This document shows, piece by piece, positions 44,290 to 53,074 of a stretch of DNA of 64,000 nucleotides. The position numbers and the translations under genes are program-made. This DNA is from UBA1573 sp034005165 (GTDB lineage Bacteria; Pseudomonadota; Alphaproteobacteria; Micavibrionales; Micavibrionaceae): contig JAVEVE010000005.1 in NCBI GenBank assembly GCA_034005165.1, forward strand, positions 68,304 through 132,303, in the 5' to 3' direction. The notes under the pieces are model-generated. The model searched no databases and was not told where the DNA came from. It saw nothing but the letters and a program-made list of their open reading frames with translations. How positions within the stretch are numbered: the first letter of the stretch is position 1; the number at the start of each line of letters is the position of its first letter.

Positions 44290-44784
44290 TTATCTGGCCT
44301 GCGCAAAATCATGGCGAAGGTTATTAAACGCCAAACCATTTTTCATGACAAAGCTGACATACATCATAAAGGCAATCAGCTCATCTAAAGATTTGGCCGA
44401 TTGCTGTTTACGCGCCTCGCGGTCTGCACGCTCGGACATCAAGGCTTCTTCGTTTTTGAGGGCTGCCAATTTGCCGTTTGTTTCCGTGCTGTCTTTCAAT
44501 TCAACAAGACGCGTATCAATGGCAGATCGTAAGCTATCATGCATATCCCATGCAATTTCGGTCATCGGATCATGTGCGCCCCCGCTGGCCAACAATTGAC
44601 CCAGACGGTCTTTGGTATCACAATATTGTTTGTACAGTTGTGCGAGTATTGGGTCCACCTGCATATACAGGGAAATCATGTGCCAGTAACGCTCTTCGGG
44701 AATATTCTGCGCTTGGTTAGGTTTCACGGCATCAACGCGTGCAACCATCATATTCATCAGATCAGTCAGGGATGTCTTTGACAT
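44290..44784 (-). CDS. Conserved-looking helical protein, unknown function
   Basis: 164 aa, mostly predicted alpha-helix, charged, no signal peptide; MMYVSFVMKNGLAF near the C-terminus is mildly hydrophobic. Not recognised. Its stop lies 8 bases from the convergent esterase stop. No strong Shine-Dalgarno was seen. Coding is likely from composition and from the lack of an alternative on the other strand. Confidence 0.55.
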   Translation of the reverse strand: MSKTSLTDLMNMMVARVDAVKPNQAQNIPEERYWHMISLYMQVDPILAQLYKQYCDTKDRLGQLLASGGAHDPMTEIAWDMHDSLRSAIDTRLVELKDSTETNGKLAALKNEEALMSERADREARKQQSAKSLDELIAFMMYVSFVMKNGLAFNNLRHDFAQAR

Positions 44785-44881
44785 ACTAATCTTCCCGTGT
44801 TCCCCATTTATAATTTTTTATGTGTTATCTCTCTTTTATAGAAAATATATGAAAAACTGGTTAAGGAGCGCGGGTAAAATG

Positions 44882-44910
44882 AAAAAAAGCCGGTTATTTA
44901 AACCGGCTTT
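44882..44910 (-). terminator. Terminator after gapR
   Basis: AAAGCCGGTT-ATTTA-AACCGGCTTT, a perfect 10-bp stem with seven T on the minus strand. Confidence 0.92.
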
Positions 44911-44938
44911 GGCAAAATAATCATTAAATATCAATTGG

Positions 44939-45229
44939 CTAGTCAATTCCGATGGCGGCTTTGTAAAGGTCTAGTAGCTCTTCTTCTTCACGACGTTTCT
45001 CGGTTTCCATTTTTTGAAGACGCAAAACTTTACGCATGATTTTCGGATCGAAACCAACACCTTTTGCTTCCGCATAGATATCCTTGATATCATCCGCCAA
45101 AGCTTTTTTCTCTTCTTCAAGACGCTCAATACGGTCCAGAAAACTTTTCAAACGCTTTCCGGCAACGCCACCGATATCAATGGTTTCTGTTTCTTGTTCA
45201 TCGTGGTCTTGCAATGCAACTTGCCCCAT
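44939..45229 (-). CDS. gapR: GapR/DUF2312 DNA-binding protein
   Basis: 96 aa. RLKSFLDRIERLEEEKKALA, then DIKDIYAEAKGVGFDPKIMR and EEELLDLYKAAIG match the DUF2312 family. In Caulobacter GapR is a nucleoid protein that binds AT-rich, overtwisted DNA ahead of polymerases. Coiled-coil dimer/tetramer. Monocistronic, with a perfect terminator. The family is almost confined to Alphaproteobacteria, which supports the taxonomic placement. Confidence 0.92.
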   Translation of the reverse strand: MGQVALQDHDEQETETIDIGGVAGKRLKSFLDRIERLEEEKKALADDIKDIYAEAKGVGFDPKIMRKVLRLQKMETEKRREEEELLDLYKAAIGID

Positions 45230-45340
45230 GGAGATACTCCTTGCTTTAAAATTCTCGAAACAATTATCAAAGGAAATGAAGACTATGTCCTAGCGCATCA
45301 CGCGCTCTCAAGACAAGCAAATAAAAGGGCCTATCAAGAA

Positions 45341-46054
45341 TTATTTTCCTGACAGAACAATCCAGCGTTCAATCTCGATTCCATGCTGATTGGCTCCTGC
45401 TTTCGCTGTGCGTCCGATCTGGATTTGGACCAGCAGCTTCTGGTTTTGCCCCGGGCGATCAGTCTTGCTTTTAAGCTTAACAACGTCATTGCTGTAGAAC
45501 GTGGTCATAACAGGAACCTGCACCAACCAATGATAAGTCCCTGAAACAAGTCCTTCCCGTAAGACCTGTGCAGGGCCATCTGCAATCGCTTGCATGCGCA
45601 TGTTATTATTCTTCAGCAAATTCTGTACATTCATGCGTGTCAGATAATCCTGATATTCTTTGTATCCGTAAGCAGAAAAGTCTTTCTGGATATCCTTATG
45701 CACGACAGCCCAGTTCGAGATGTTCAGGCTGAGGGCTTGGGATATAAACCCTGACCCCCAACTTTGAATTTCTTCGGGGCTAAGATGGGGTTGGGTAATA
45801 TCAAGTGTACTTCCCTCCCCGGCGACCTTCGGTGCTTTTCCATACATATCAAGTAGCTCGCTGGTTTGGGCATCTAGGGGAGGCTTGCTTTGGTCATAAG
45901 GTGTTTTTTGATTCGGGTTCACAGATTCCAAAGTATGGTCTCCGAACAGAACTTCAAGAATAGACCGTGCAAATGCAGGCTGCGGCATTGCAACAGCAAG
46001 GGTCAACGCACTGGCGGCGCACAGGGATAAAGAGGCAATACGAAAAGCGGGCAT
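45341..46054 (-). CDS. DotI/IcmL-like secreted protein
   Basis: 237 aa. Signal peptide to about residue 29 (ALTLAVAMPQPAFA). The C-terminal half resembles the periplasmic domain of DotI/IcmL/TraM: SNWAVVHKDIQKDFSAYGY, then GPAQVLREGLVSGTYHWLVQ, and a final GIEIERWIVL. DotI is an inner-membrane part of type IVB secretion, but no other dot/icm gene is present here and this copy has a cleavable signal rather than the N-terminal anchor. Lies 5 bases downstream of the COQ9 gene on the same strand. Homology is from pattern memory. Confidence 0.6.
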   Translation of the reverse strand: MPAFRIASLSLCAASALTLAVAMPQPAFARSILEVLFGDHTLESVNPNQKTPYDQSKPPLDAQTSELLDMYGKAPKVAGEGSTLDITQPHLSPEEIQSWGSGFISQALSLNISNWAVVHKDIQKDFSAYGYKEYQDYLTRMNVQNLLKNNNMRMQAIADGPAQVLREGLVSGTYHWLVQVPVMTTFYSNDVVKLKSKTDRPGQNQKLLVQIQIGRTAKAGANQHGIEIERWIVLSGK

Positions 46055-46059
46055 ATACG

Positions 46060-46692
46060 TTATTTGTTTTTACGGGCTTGGGATTGACGAAACAGATTTG
46101 GTATAACTGCTTTCATTGTACCAATTGTTTTCCCGATTTCCATTGCATTTTCGAGACGGCGGTCAAGAAAAGCCTGAGTAACCATAATACCCTTGGATTC
46201 ATCCGTAATCCATACCATAGAGGTTCCAACCAGAATAGAGGAGAGCATGGCGCGTTTGGTGTGGCGCGAATAATCGGACGATTTGTCTCCCGCCCAATCC
46301 CAGATACGGTCCGCGGTACGCCACAAGACACGTTGGCTTTGAACGACATGTGTGGGTAAGGCCCAGAATGCCAGAGCATGGCGAACAGACTCGCGATGTG
46401 GTGCCATAACTTCGTAACGGGCCATAAGGGCTGCCCGCACACGATCTTTGCTGCGCAACGCATCGTATGGAATATCATTCAAGGCCGCGATCATCTTACG
46501 GTCTGCAAAATCGGAAAAATGGGAAACAACATCGATCAGGCCGTTAGGAAACAATGTCTTTTCAGCAGTATCCTGAAGTTTTGCCGAGCGGACAGCCTCT
46601 TCGACCAGTGACCATTTCCATCCTTGGGTGCGGACGTCATCAAGCATTGCCTCAATCACGTGGTCTCTCAAATTCTGGACTTTTGCGGTCAT
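46060..46692 (-). CDS. COQ9 family protein (ubiquinone biosynthesis)
   Basis: 210 aa. The TetR-like fold of COQ9 is suggested by WKWSLVEEAVRSAKL near residue 25, LFPNGLIDVVSHFSDFADRK near 47 and DRIWDWAGDKSSDYSRHTKR near 127, the last being the signature of the family. Lipid-binding partner of the COQ7-type hydroxylase in ubiquinone synthesis. Divergent from the UbiB-like gene, which supports the pathway assignment. Confidence 0.85.
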   Translation of the reverse strand: MTAKVQNLRDHVIEAMLDDVRTQGWKWSLVEEAVRSAKLQDTAEKTLFPNGLIDVVSHFSDFADRKMIAALNDIPYDALRSKDRVRAALMARYEVMAPHRESVRHALAFWALPTHVVQSQRVLWRTADRIWDWAGDKSSDYSRHTKRAMLSSILVGTSMVWITDESKGIMVTQAFLDRRLENAMEIGKTIGTMKAVIPNLFRQSQARKNK

Positions 46693-46830
46693 TCATGTCT
46701 CCGGACAAGTGGATTTTAATATGTTTGGTAACTGAAGATACCAAATGATTGGGTGAAAAGCCAAGCTTAGAATATATTGCGTTGCATGACAAATGCACTA
46801 TTTTGTACAACAGATCAACGGAAACAGGAT

Positions 46831-48204
46831 ATGGCCAAGAAACCGGATAAAACGTCAGACAAAACGACTGATACACCCCAAAACGGAAAAATGGGGCAAC
46901 GCGTCAAACGCTACTCGCAAGTGTCAGCGACTGTTGCGGGTGTTGCTGCAAAAGTGGCGGGCGAGAAAATTCTAGGCCTCAAAATCGAACGCGAAAAACA
47001 CGCGGCTCAACTACTGGCATCCTTGGGTAATCTCAAAGGCCCGCTAATGAAGGTCGGTCAAATTCTGGCAACCATCCCCGAAGCCCTGCCACCGGAATAT
47101 GCGTCTGCACTTCAAAACCTTCAATCGAATGCGCCGCCGATGGGTTGGTCCTTTGTCAAACGCCGCATGAAAACAGAATTGGGCGCAGACTGGGAAACAA
47201 AATTCAAAACCTTCGGACAGCAAGCCGCCGCAGCAGCAAGTTTAGGGCAAGTGCATAAGGCAATCCTCCATGACGGTCGCGAAGTGGCTTGTAAGCTGCA
47301 ATACCCTGATATGGACTCTGCAATTGCTGCAGACCTGTCGCAATTAAAGTTGCTATTCTCGCTTTACGAAAGCTATGACAAGTCTATCCAAACAAATAAT
47401 ATTCACCATGAATTGAAGGATCGTCTTTACGAAGAACTTGATTACGAACGTGAAGCGCGCCAATGCAATCTCTATCGCTATATGTTGCGCGATGAAAAAT
47501 CTGTCCATGTTCCCGAAGTCGTGTCCGAACTCTCGACCAAAAGATTACTCACGGCAACATGGCTCGAAGGCGGAAAGATTCTCGATTACAAAAACGCATC
47601 TGTGGAAACGCGCAATCAAATCGCCCTCAATATGTTCCGCGCATGGTATGTCCCCCTCTACTATTACGGCATCATCCATGGTGATCCGCATCTGGGGAAT
47701 TATTCGGTGCGCAAAGACCTCTCTATCAACCTGCTTGATTTTGGTTGTATCCGTGTGTTTCCTGCGCCATTTATCGGTGGTGTCATTGATCTCTATCGCG
47801 CACTTCAAACCAAAGACACATCTCTGGCGGTCCATGCGTTCGAGACATGGGGATTTGAAAATCTCAACAAGGACCAAATCGAAACGTTGCTCATTTGGGC
47901 CGGGTTCTTGTATGAACCGCTTCTGGAAGATAATGCCCGCGTCATCGGCAAAGCCGACAGCGGAGTGTACGGGCGCGAAACCGCCCAAAAGGTTCATAAA
48001 CGCCTGAAGGAAGTCGGCGGGGTTAAGCCACCGCGCGAATTCGTCTTTATGGACCGCGCTGCGCTGGGGTTAGGCTCGGTCTTCATCCACCTTCAGGCCG
48101 AAGTCAATTGGCACCGCCTGTTCGAGGATATGATCAAGGATTTCAACATAAATGACCTCGAATCTCGCCAAAAAGCCGCACTTAAGCAGTTTGATCTACT
48201 TTAG
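46831..48204 (+). CDS. ABC1/UbiB-family atypical kinase
   Basis: 457 aa from the ATG at 46831; an in-frame TTG at 46777 would extend it but is less likely. KVGQILA (the KxGQ motif), the Ala-rich loop AAAAASLGQVH, EELDYEREARQC, HGDPHLGNYSV and LDFGCIRVF identify the UbiB/ADCK family. These are ATPases that support coenzyme Q synthesis. No C-terminal membrane helices as in E. coli UbiB were seen, so it is nearer to the ADCK1/ABC1 type. Divergent partner of the COQ9 gene. Confidence 0.88.
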   Translation: MAKKPDKTSDKTTDTPQNGKMGQRVKRYSQVSATVAGVAAKVAGEKILGLKIEREKHAAQLLASLGNLKGPLMKVGQILATIPEALPPEYASALQNLQSNAPPMGWSFVKRRMKTELGADWETKFKTFGQQAAAAASLGQVHKAILHDGREVACKLQYPDMDSAIAADLSQLKLLFSLYESYDKSIQTNNIHHELKDRLYEELDYEREARQCNLYRYMLRDEKSVHVPEVVSELSTKRLLTATWLEGGKILDYKNASVETRNQIALNMFRAWYVPLYYYGIIHGDPHLGNYSVRKDLSINLLDFGCIRVFPAPFIGGVIDLYRALQTKDTSLAVHAFETWGFENLNKDQIETLLIWAGFLYEPLLEDNARVIGKADSGVYGRETAQKVHKRLKEVGGVKPPREFVFMDRAALGLGSVFIHLQAEVNWHRLFEDMIKDFNINDLESRQKAALKQFDLL

Positions 48205-48206
48205 GG

Positions 48207-48234
48207 TTGACGGACGCGGGGGCTTTGCGATATA
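48207..48234 (+). promoter_or_regulatory. Possible promoter of the initiator tRNA gene
   Basis: TTGACG (48207-48212), 16 bases, GATATA (48229-48234). The -10 is a weak match; the tRNA begins about 74 bases further on. Confidence 0.3.
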
Positions 48235-48307
48235 CCCCTCACACGCTCCAGAAACCAGAAGCTACCAAAGTCCAAAAACACCTGTTTTTAAAACTGTTTA
48301 TTGAGAT

Positions 48308-48384
<77 letters not shown>

Positions 48385-48510
48385 ATAAAACCTAATAAAA
48401 TCAATAAGATAACGACACGTTATTTCTTCCTTAATCCCCCTGTGATACAATAAAAACAGTCGCACAAAACTCGCACAATTCGCGCAGTTTCGCACAAAGG
48501 GAGGATGCTC

Positions 48511-49776
48511 ATGGAAAGGCATAGAATTCTTGGCGATCAAGTCGCTTTGTATCGCCGTTATGAAGATGGCCCATGGCATTGCTATACTTTCCTGAAAGGC
48601 AGAGAATGGCGGAAAAGTACCAAGGAAAAGAGCCTTGCCCGTGCAAAGGATGTGGCAACAGATTGGTTTAACGAGCTACAGGCGAGAGATCATCTTGGGG
48701 AACTTCCTACGGGCAAGAGCTTTGCCCATGTCGCCAAGATGTTTTCTGAGGAATATGAGGCCACAACGCGTGGCCACCGTAGCCCTAAATGGGTGCAGGG
48801 GCACAAAGATAGGCTACGGCTGCATCTGCTGCCTTTCTTTGGAAAAATGTCCATAAACGAAATTACCGCAGGAACGGCCCAGCAATACCGTGCGCACCGT
48901 TTGACCGAGCCGGAAGGTTATGACGAAGAAGAGATCGGTAAACCTTGGAAAGCACCAGCACGAAAAACCATTCATAACGAAATTGTTACGTTAAGCCTGA
49001 CGCTTAAAACAGCACAGCGTCATGGCTACATTCTTCAAGTGCCTGATTTGTCTGACCCATACAGGCGCCATACAAAAGTAAGCCACCGACCTTGGTTCAC
49101 CCCAAAAGAGTATAAACAGCTTTATACCGCTACACGTAAAAACGCACATAACCCGAAACATCCGCGTTTTAAGTGGTACGCTGAACAGCTTCATGATTTT
49201 GTGTTGTTCATGGCCAACACAGGCCTTAGACCGGATGAAGTCAAGCAGCTCGAATTCCGTGATGTAGAAATCGTCACCGATGAATGGAGTGGAGAAAAAA
49301 TTTTGGAAATTGAGGTGCGCGGCAAGCGTGGAGTAGGTTACTGCAAATCCATGTCTGGGGCCGTTCTTCCGTTCGAGAGGTTGCGTAGTCGGCCTAGACC
49401 AGCCGGAAATCTCTCTGAAGACAATATAGATGAAGGTGATGTAGAGCAGGTGGAGCTTCCACCCAAGCCGACTGACAAACTCTTTCCAAATGAATTCAAA
49501 AAAATGTTCAACGGCATTTTGACCGAGAATAATTTGAAGTTTGACCGCGATGGAAAAGCGCGGACGGCTTATTCCCTGCGTCACAGCTATATCTGTTTTC
49601 GCTTGCTCGAAGGTGCGGACATTTACCAAGTAGCAAAGAATTGCAGAACGTCGGTCGAGATGATCGAAAAACACTACGCAGCACATCTCAAAGATATGCT
49701 CGATACATCTCTCATCAATGTCCGCCGCAGCAAACAATCCCCCCAAGTTCAAATCGGAAGAGAAGAAGATGAATAG
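48511..49776 (+). CDS. Tyrosine recombinase (integrase) of the mobile element
   Basis: 421 aa from the ATG at 48511, which has GGGAGG at good distance; an ATG at 48505 is too close to it. An N-terminal arm-binding region and a core-binding SAM-like domain (FAHVAKMFSEEYEATT near residue 73) precede the catalytic domain: Arg in NTGLRPDEVKQLEF near 240, SLRHSY near 355, and Tyr in EKHYAAHL near 388. The C-terminal tail (RRSKQSPQVQIGREEDE) is repeated, diverged, at 50944-51006. Catalyses site-specific integration at the tRNA gene. Confidence 0.93.
   Translation: MERHRILGDQVALYRRYEDGPWHCYTFLKGREWRKSTKEKSLARAKDVATDWFNELQARDHLGELPTGKSFAHVAKMFSEEYEATTRGHRSPKWVQGHKDRLRLHLLPFFGKMSINEITAGTAQQYRAHRLTEPEGYDEEEIGKPWKAPARKTIHNEIVTLSLTLKTAQRHGYILQVPDLSDPYRRHTKVSHRPWFTPKEYKQLYTATRKNAHNPKHPRFKWYAEQLHDFVLFMANTGLRPDEVKQLEFRDVEIVTDEWSGEKILEIEVRGKRGVGYCKSMSGAVLPFERLRSRPRPAGNLSEDNIDEGDVEQVELPPKPTDKLFPNEFKKMFNGILTENNLKFDRDGKARTAYSLRHSYICFRLLEGADIYQVAKNCRTSVEMIEKHYAAHLKDMLDTSLINVRRSKQSPQVQIGREEDE
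49725..49776 (+). repeat. int-tail direct repeat, copy 1
   Basis: The last 52 bases of int, including its stop. By hand alignment 48 of 52 positions match copy 2 at 50955-51006. Confidence 0.9.
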
Positions 49777-49785
49777 AGGTAGAAA

Positions 49786-50925
49786 ATGACATTTGTAATT
49801 CTCGCATTCCTCTCTCTTTGGTACATTATACCGTTTTTAATAGGAGCCCTATTGCCAAATAGGCGATGGTTAGGAATATACACGGCTATCGCATTTCTTT
49901 TAACAGCTTACATATTGTACGATCTGTATCAAATTCCCGAGGCTAAAAGATTTGATGGGCCGGGTGGGGTATTTGGCCTAATTTTTTCTATTCTTTTGGC
50001 TTGGGGAGCCTATTCAGGGATTGCATGCAGGTGGTTGATATTTCTTCTGAAAAAATACGTAACATGGAAACATCTCAGGCTTGTTATAACCCTGATTGGA
50101 TTCTTGTCGTTGCCCGTTTGGTATGGAGTATCCCATTTCTATGGGGAGTGGAAACGCAGGCCGCCGAGCAAAGAATGCGTTGTAAATAACCTTGACTTTG
50201 TTCTGGCCGGATACGAAATTAAGGTAGTTCCTACAGATATTATATTTGCAGATACATCGGATGGCACTGGTAGGGCGGATGATAGGCTGGATAATTTTTA
50301 TTCCAGCTTCTCAGTGCCGCATGTCATGCGCAAATATTGCGATGCAACCAAACAAGGGAAAAGCCCACTTACTGCAAACATGATATTTTTCGGTTTTGAT
50401 GGGGCATATAATAGCAATAAAACAGCGTCGTATAAGCTGGCTTGTCAGAACAGTATTGGGCGATGGCCAAGAGATCAGTACTGTGATGAAAATAAAAAAG
50501 ACTCTTTGCCTCCAAGTCTGCATATATTTGATAGCAAAAAATATGATAACAATCCTTACGATAAAATGCCTGAAAACTTAAGTTCCTATCGATGGTATTT
50601 GGAGCATAAATCAGAATATTCGGTTGATCCGAAATATCCAGATTTTTTAAGAAAAGGAAAATCAATATATTGGGTGAGTAAATCTATCAGGGTTGGAAAT
50701 AATCAAGAACCGCTATCTGCCATTTGTGGCTTTGCTGATGACTACAGCAAAAGAAATGTCCTATGTCATACAGTCTATCAGGTTATGGGAGATATTTATA
50801 TTGACTACTATATTCGATTGTCATGGGAGAACCCTGATAAAGACGCGAGGGTTGTTTACGATAAAGTAAACGATTTTATTTCCTTCTTAGACTTGACTAA
50901 GAAAGAAGAGCGAGAAAATGAATAA
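49786..50925 (+). CDS. Cargo protein A: membrane protein, unknown function
   Basis: 379 aa. Four hydrophobic segments in the first 120 residues (LAFLSLWYIIPFLIGALL, then IAFLLTAYILYDL, FGLIFSILLAWGAYSG, and LVITLIGFLSLPVWYG) are followed by a soluble domain of about 250 residues with several cysteines, probably outside the cytoplasm. Not recognised. Richer in A+T than the chromosomal genes. Starts 10 bases after the int stop. Its TAA abuts the 18-bp repeat at 50925-50942. Bracketed by two copies of the int tail. Confidence 0.7.
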   Translation: MTFVILAFLSLWYIIPFLIGALLPNRRWLGIYTAIAFLLTAYILYDLYQIPEAKRFDGPGGVFGLIFSILLAWGAYSGIACRWLIFLLKKYVTWKHLRLVITLIGFLSLPVWYGVSHFYGEWKRRPPSKECVVNNLDFVLAGYEIKVVPTDIIFADTSDGTGRADDRLDNFYSSFSVPHVMRKYCDATKQGKSPLTANMIFFGFDGAYNSNKTASYKLACQNSIGRWPRDQYCDENKKDSLPPSLHIFDSKKYDNNPYDKMPENLSSYRWYLEHKSEYSVDPKYPDFLRKGKSIYWVSKSIRVGNNQEPLSAICGFADDYSKRNVLCHTVYQVMGDIYIDYYIRLSWENPDKDARVVYDKVNDFISFLDLTKKEERENE

Positions 50926-50942
50926 ATCCGTCAGGCGCAAAA
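50925..50942 (+). repeat. 18-bp cassette-end repeat, copy A
   Basis: AATCCGTCAGGCGCAAAA, beginning at the last base of the stop codon of cargo A. Identical to 52101-52118. Confidence 0.9.
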
Positions 50943-50943
50943 T

Positions 50944-51006
50944 ATGAAATATCACCGCAGCAAACAAACCCCACAAGTCCAAATAGGAAGAGAAGAAGAT
51001 GAATAG
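50944..51006 (+). pseudogene. Remnant or copy of the integrase C-terminus
   Basis: Twenty codons, MKYHRSKQTPQVQIGREEDE then TAG. From HRSKQ onward it matches the integrase end RRSKQSPQVQIGREEDE with one replaced residue after the first position. The rest of an integrase gene is absent. The start codon of cargo B lies inside it, in another frame. Confidence 0.85.
50955..51006 (+). repeat. int-tail direct repeat, copy 2
   Basis: Differs from copy 1 at four of 52 positions, mostly at synonymous sites, so it is not a recent identical duplication. Confidence 0.9.
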
Positions 51007-52102
51007 GAAGAATATTTATAGACTCTTGGTTCTTATTACATGTTTTGGGACGCTCTGGGAGATGCCTACAGCGCATGCAGACGTGTTCTGGAGAAAGGCT
51101 ATTCTTGCCTGTAGCAAGGACACAAACCAGTTTGTTATCAGATTCGGAACTCTCTGGAATGACGATAAAATTGATAAAGCCGAGCTTGTTAAAACATCAC
51201 CGGACATAGGTGATTTGTACAAAAAGTTTACGGTTGTGCCGGATGGTCAATGTATATTGCCAGATGGTAAGAAAGTAAGAGTGCGCTCTTCTGTATCCCA
51301 AGCCTTTGCTTATGGAATGGGAGGGGCTGACCCAGATAGTGGCTTTATCTTGGAGGTAAATGACCATCCGGTCTTTTATAAAAAGAAATTCTACCTAGGT
51401 TATGGGCAAGAAAAATTTGTTCTAAACAGTGTCCTTTATGATGATGGTGTTTTGTATGAGGATGTATCTGGCCGATTGGAGATCAAAGACAAAAGGTACC
51501 CAGAATCAGTTCTTTCAGATGACGAGAAAAAAGAATTCTATAGAGATAGAGTAAGGGTGCGTCTCAAAGAGAATGTGTCGGAATTTTGTAAGGAGCTACT
51601 AGGTTCTAAAACGAAACCGGAATATTCAAAGCCTGAGAAAATACCCCTAGGCTTCCTCTCGTCATTTAATTTTGATCTGAATAACGATGGAAAAATTGAT
51701 AAGGTCTTTCGTATTGGAGGAAGTTCGGCAGATTGCGGTGTGGGCTGCGGAACACATTATTTTGATGGAAGTTTCTTAATGGTATTTACTGACGGAGAAG
51801 AAAAAGTTCCGCAGTTTATAGAGGATATGAACAATATCCAAAAAGGAAGAGACGATGATTATCTTTTTAATCTTGATCTGGGCATAAAGAGTATAGAAAA
51901 AATTTCCGACTGGAGTGCCTATTTCATAAGCTACAGCGCATCAGGAAATACAGCAAGGTACATATATAATGTTCCGTTTGGCTATAAAGGAACCAACTAT
52001 ATTGAAGCATTTGAAGTCAGTGAAGATGCTCTTCCTAGAAGGTCTATAGTAAAAATGACTCCTGACAACAAACTGATACCTGTTTGTAAATACCCCCATT
52101 AA
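50999..52102 (+). CDS. Cargo protein B: secreted protein, unknown function
   Basis: 367 aa. Signal peptide to about residue 27 (LVLITCFGTLWEMPTAHA). A later segment FNFDLNNDGKIDKVFRIG near residue 222 resembles an EF-hand-like or dockerin-like calcium loop (DLNNDGKID). No enzyme family recognised. The ATG overlaps the end of the copied int tail (GATGAATAG), and GGAAGAGAAG in that tail serves as its ribosome site. Ends directly at the 18-bp repeat 52101-52118. Confidence 0.7.
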   Translation: MNRKNIYRLLVLITCFGTLWEMPTAHADVFWRKAILACSKDTNQFVIRFGTLWNDDKIDKAELVKTSPDIGDLYKKFTVVPDGQCILPDGKKVRVRSSVSQAFAYGMGGADPDSGFILEVNDHPVFYKKKFYLGYGQEKFVLNSVLYDDGVLYEDVSGRLEIKDKRYPESVLSDDEKKEFYRDRVRVRLKENVSEFCKELLGSKTKPEYSKPEKIPLGFLSSFNFDLNNDGKIDKVFRIGGSSADCGVGCGTHYFDGSFLMVFTDGEEKVPQFIEDMNNIQKGRDDDYLFNLDLGIKSIEKISDWSAYFISYSASGNTARYIYNVPFGYKGTNYIEAFEVSEDALPRRSIVKMTPDNKLIPVCKYPH

Positions 52103-52118
52103 TCCGTCAGGCGCAAAA
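52101..52118 (+). repeat. 18-bp cassette-end repeat, copy B
   Basis: AATCCGTCAGGCGCAAAA, beginning inside the stop codon of cargo B; identical to copy A. Confidence 0.9.
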
Positions 52119-52460
52119 GGCAGTTTGAAGCGCCGATAGGTCTGGTCCGTGGGGCACCTTCGGACCTAGACGGATAATATTTCCAAAAGGATGCAAGGGC
52201 AGCCACGCATCCGTTCACCACCGCCCGATGGGCTTCTTGGTGGTGATAGGCTTAAAAAAGATAACTCCTATATGGGCTTTGCCCCTAGCGCGTGCAAGGG
52301 TCTTCGATAAACAGATCAAACCGTATCCCCGTTTTTCCTTCGCAAACTCTGTGCAAAACGAGTGATCCCCCTCGGATTGATCCGCCCTATGGCACTTGCT
52401 CACCCCATCCTCGCCGGAAGGCAAGGGTTCATATGCAACCCACTAACAAGGATATTTAAG
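52119..52460 (+). promoter_or_regulatory. Structured non-coding leader upstream of ardA
   Basis: No credible gene in about 340 bases. It holds a 10-bp stem with one bulge (52140-52149 with 52161-52171), a second stem TCACCACC/GGTGGTGA with GCCC/GGGC inside (52215-52246), then GCC-GGAA-GGC (52413-52422) and GGGTT/AACCC (52425-52441) close to the start codon. Could be a regulatory RNA or a single-stranded promoter of the kind known for genes expressed early in conjugation; this is inference. Confidence 0.4.
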
Positions 52461-52967
52461 ATGACAACACTTTTTGCACAGCCCTATGACATTTCTGCCA
52501 ATGGTTTCTATTTCGAAAACGCTGAAGACTATCAAGAGAAAACATCAAAACTCCTGAATCGCTATGGCGAACCTGTCGAAGAATTTGAGATTCAATTTAT
52601 CGACGGGGAGGGGATAGACTGCGACCTATTCAAAGCCATATCAATCAGCCAGTGCACCTGTGAAAAATTTCTGGACATCGTGGAGGAATGGACCGAAGAC
52701 GACAAAATCAAAATCATTATAGCCGTTGGAGAAGTTGGATATAACTTTGACTTGAACAAAGACACGCCCAACCAGTTTGACATCGAACTCTATCAGATTA
52801 ACTCGCTCAAAGAATTAGCCGAACAATTTGTGGAAGAGGGTTTATTTGGTGATATACCAGAACGCCTCAGAAATTATCTGGACTATGACGCAATCGCCTG
52901 TGATTTAGGCATGGATTACAGCGAAATCAGAATTGACGGCACAAACTACATTTACCGCTGCGATTAA
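52461..52967 (+). CDS. ArdA-like antirestriction protein (first copy)
   Basis: 168 aa from the ATG at 52461, with AAGGA upstream; a longer frame from 52362 has no ribosome site. Very acidic. LKELAEQFVEEGLFGDIPER and the following YLDYDAIACDLGMDYSEIRI match the C-terminal antirestriction region of ArdA. ArdA mimics DNA and blocks type I restriction enzymes when an element enters a new host. Similar over its whole length to the second copy at 63320. Confidence 0.85.
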   Translation: MTTLFAQPYDISANGFYFENAEDYQEKTSKLLNRYGEPVEEFEIQFIDGEGIDCDLFKAISISQCTCEKFLDIVEEWTEDDKIKIIIAVGEVGYNFDLNKDTPNQFDIELYQINSLKELAEQFVEEGLFGDIPERLRNYLDYDAIACDLGMDYSEIRIDGTNYIYRCD

Positions 52968-52980
52968 CCACGCAGCCCTC

Positions 52981-53016
52981 AAAACCAAAGCCGCCTGCAC
53001 AGGCGGCTTTGGTTTT
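52981..53016. terminator. Bidirectional terminator between ardA and the endonuclease gene
   Basis: AAAACCAAAGCCGCCT-GCAC-AGGCGGCTTTGGTTTT, a perfect 16-bp stem with A and T flanks usable in both directions. Separates two convergent units. Confidence 0.93.
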
Positions 53017-53074
53017 GACCACTTCTTGGGGCAAACCACGCCAGTTGCGTACCCACCCACCCAGCATCCCGTTA

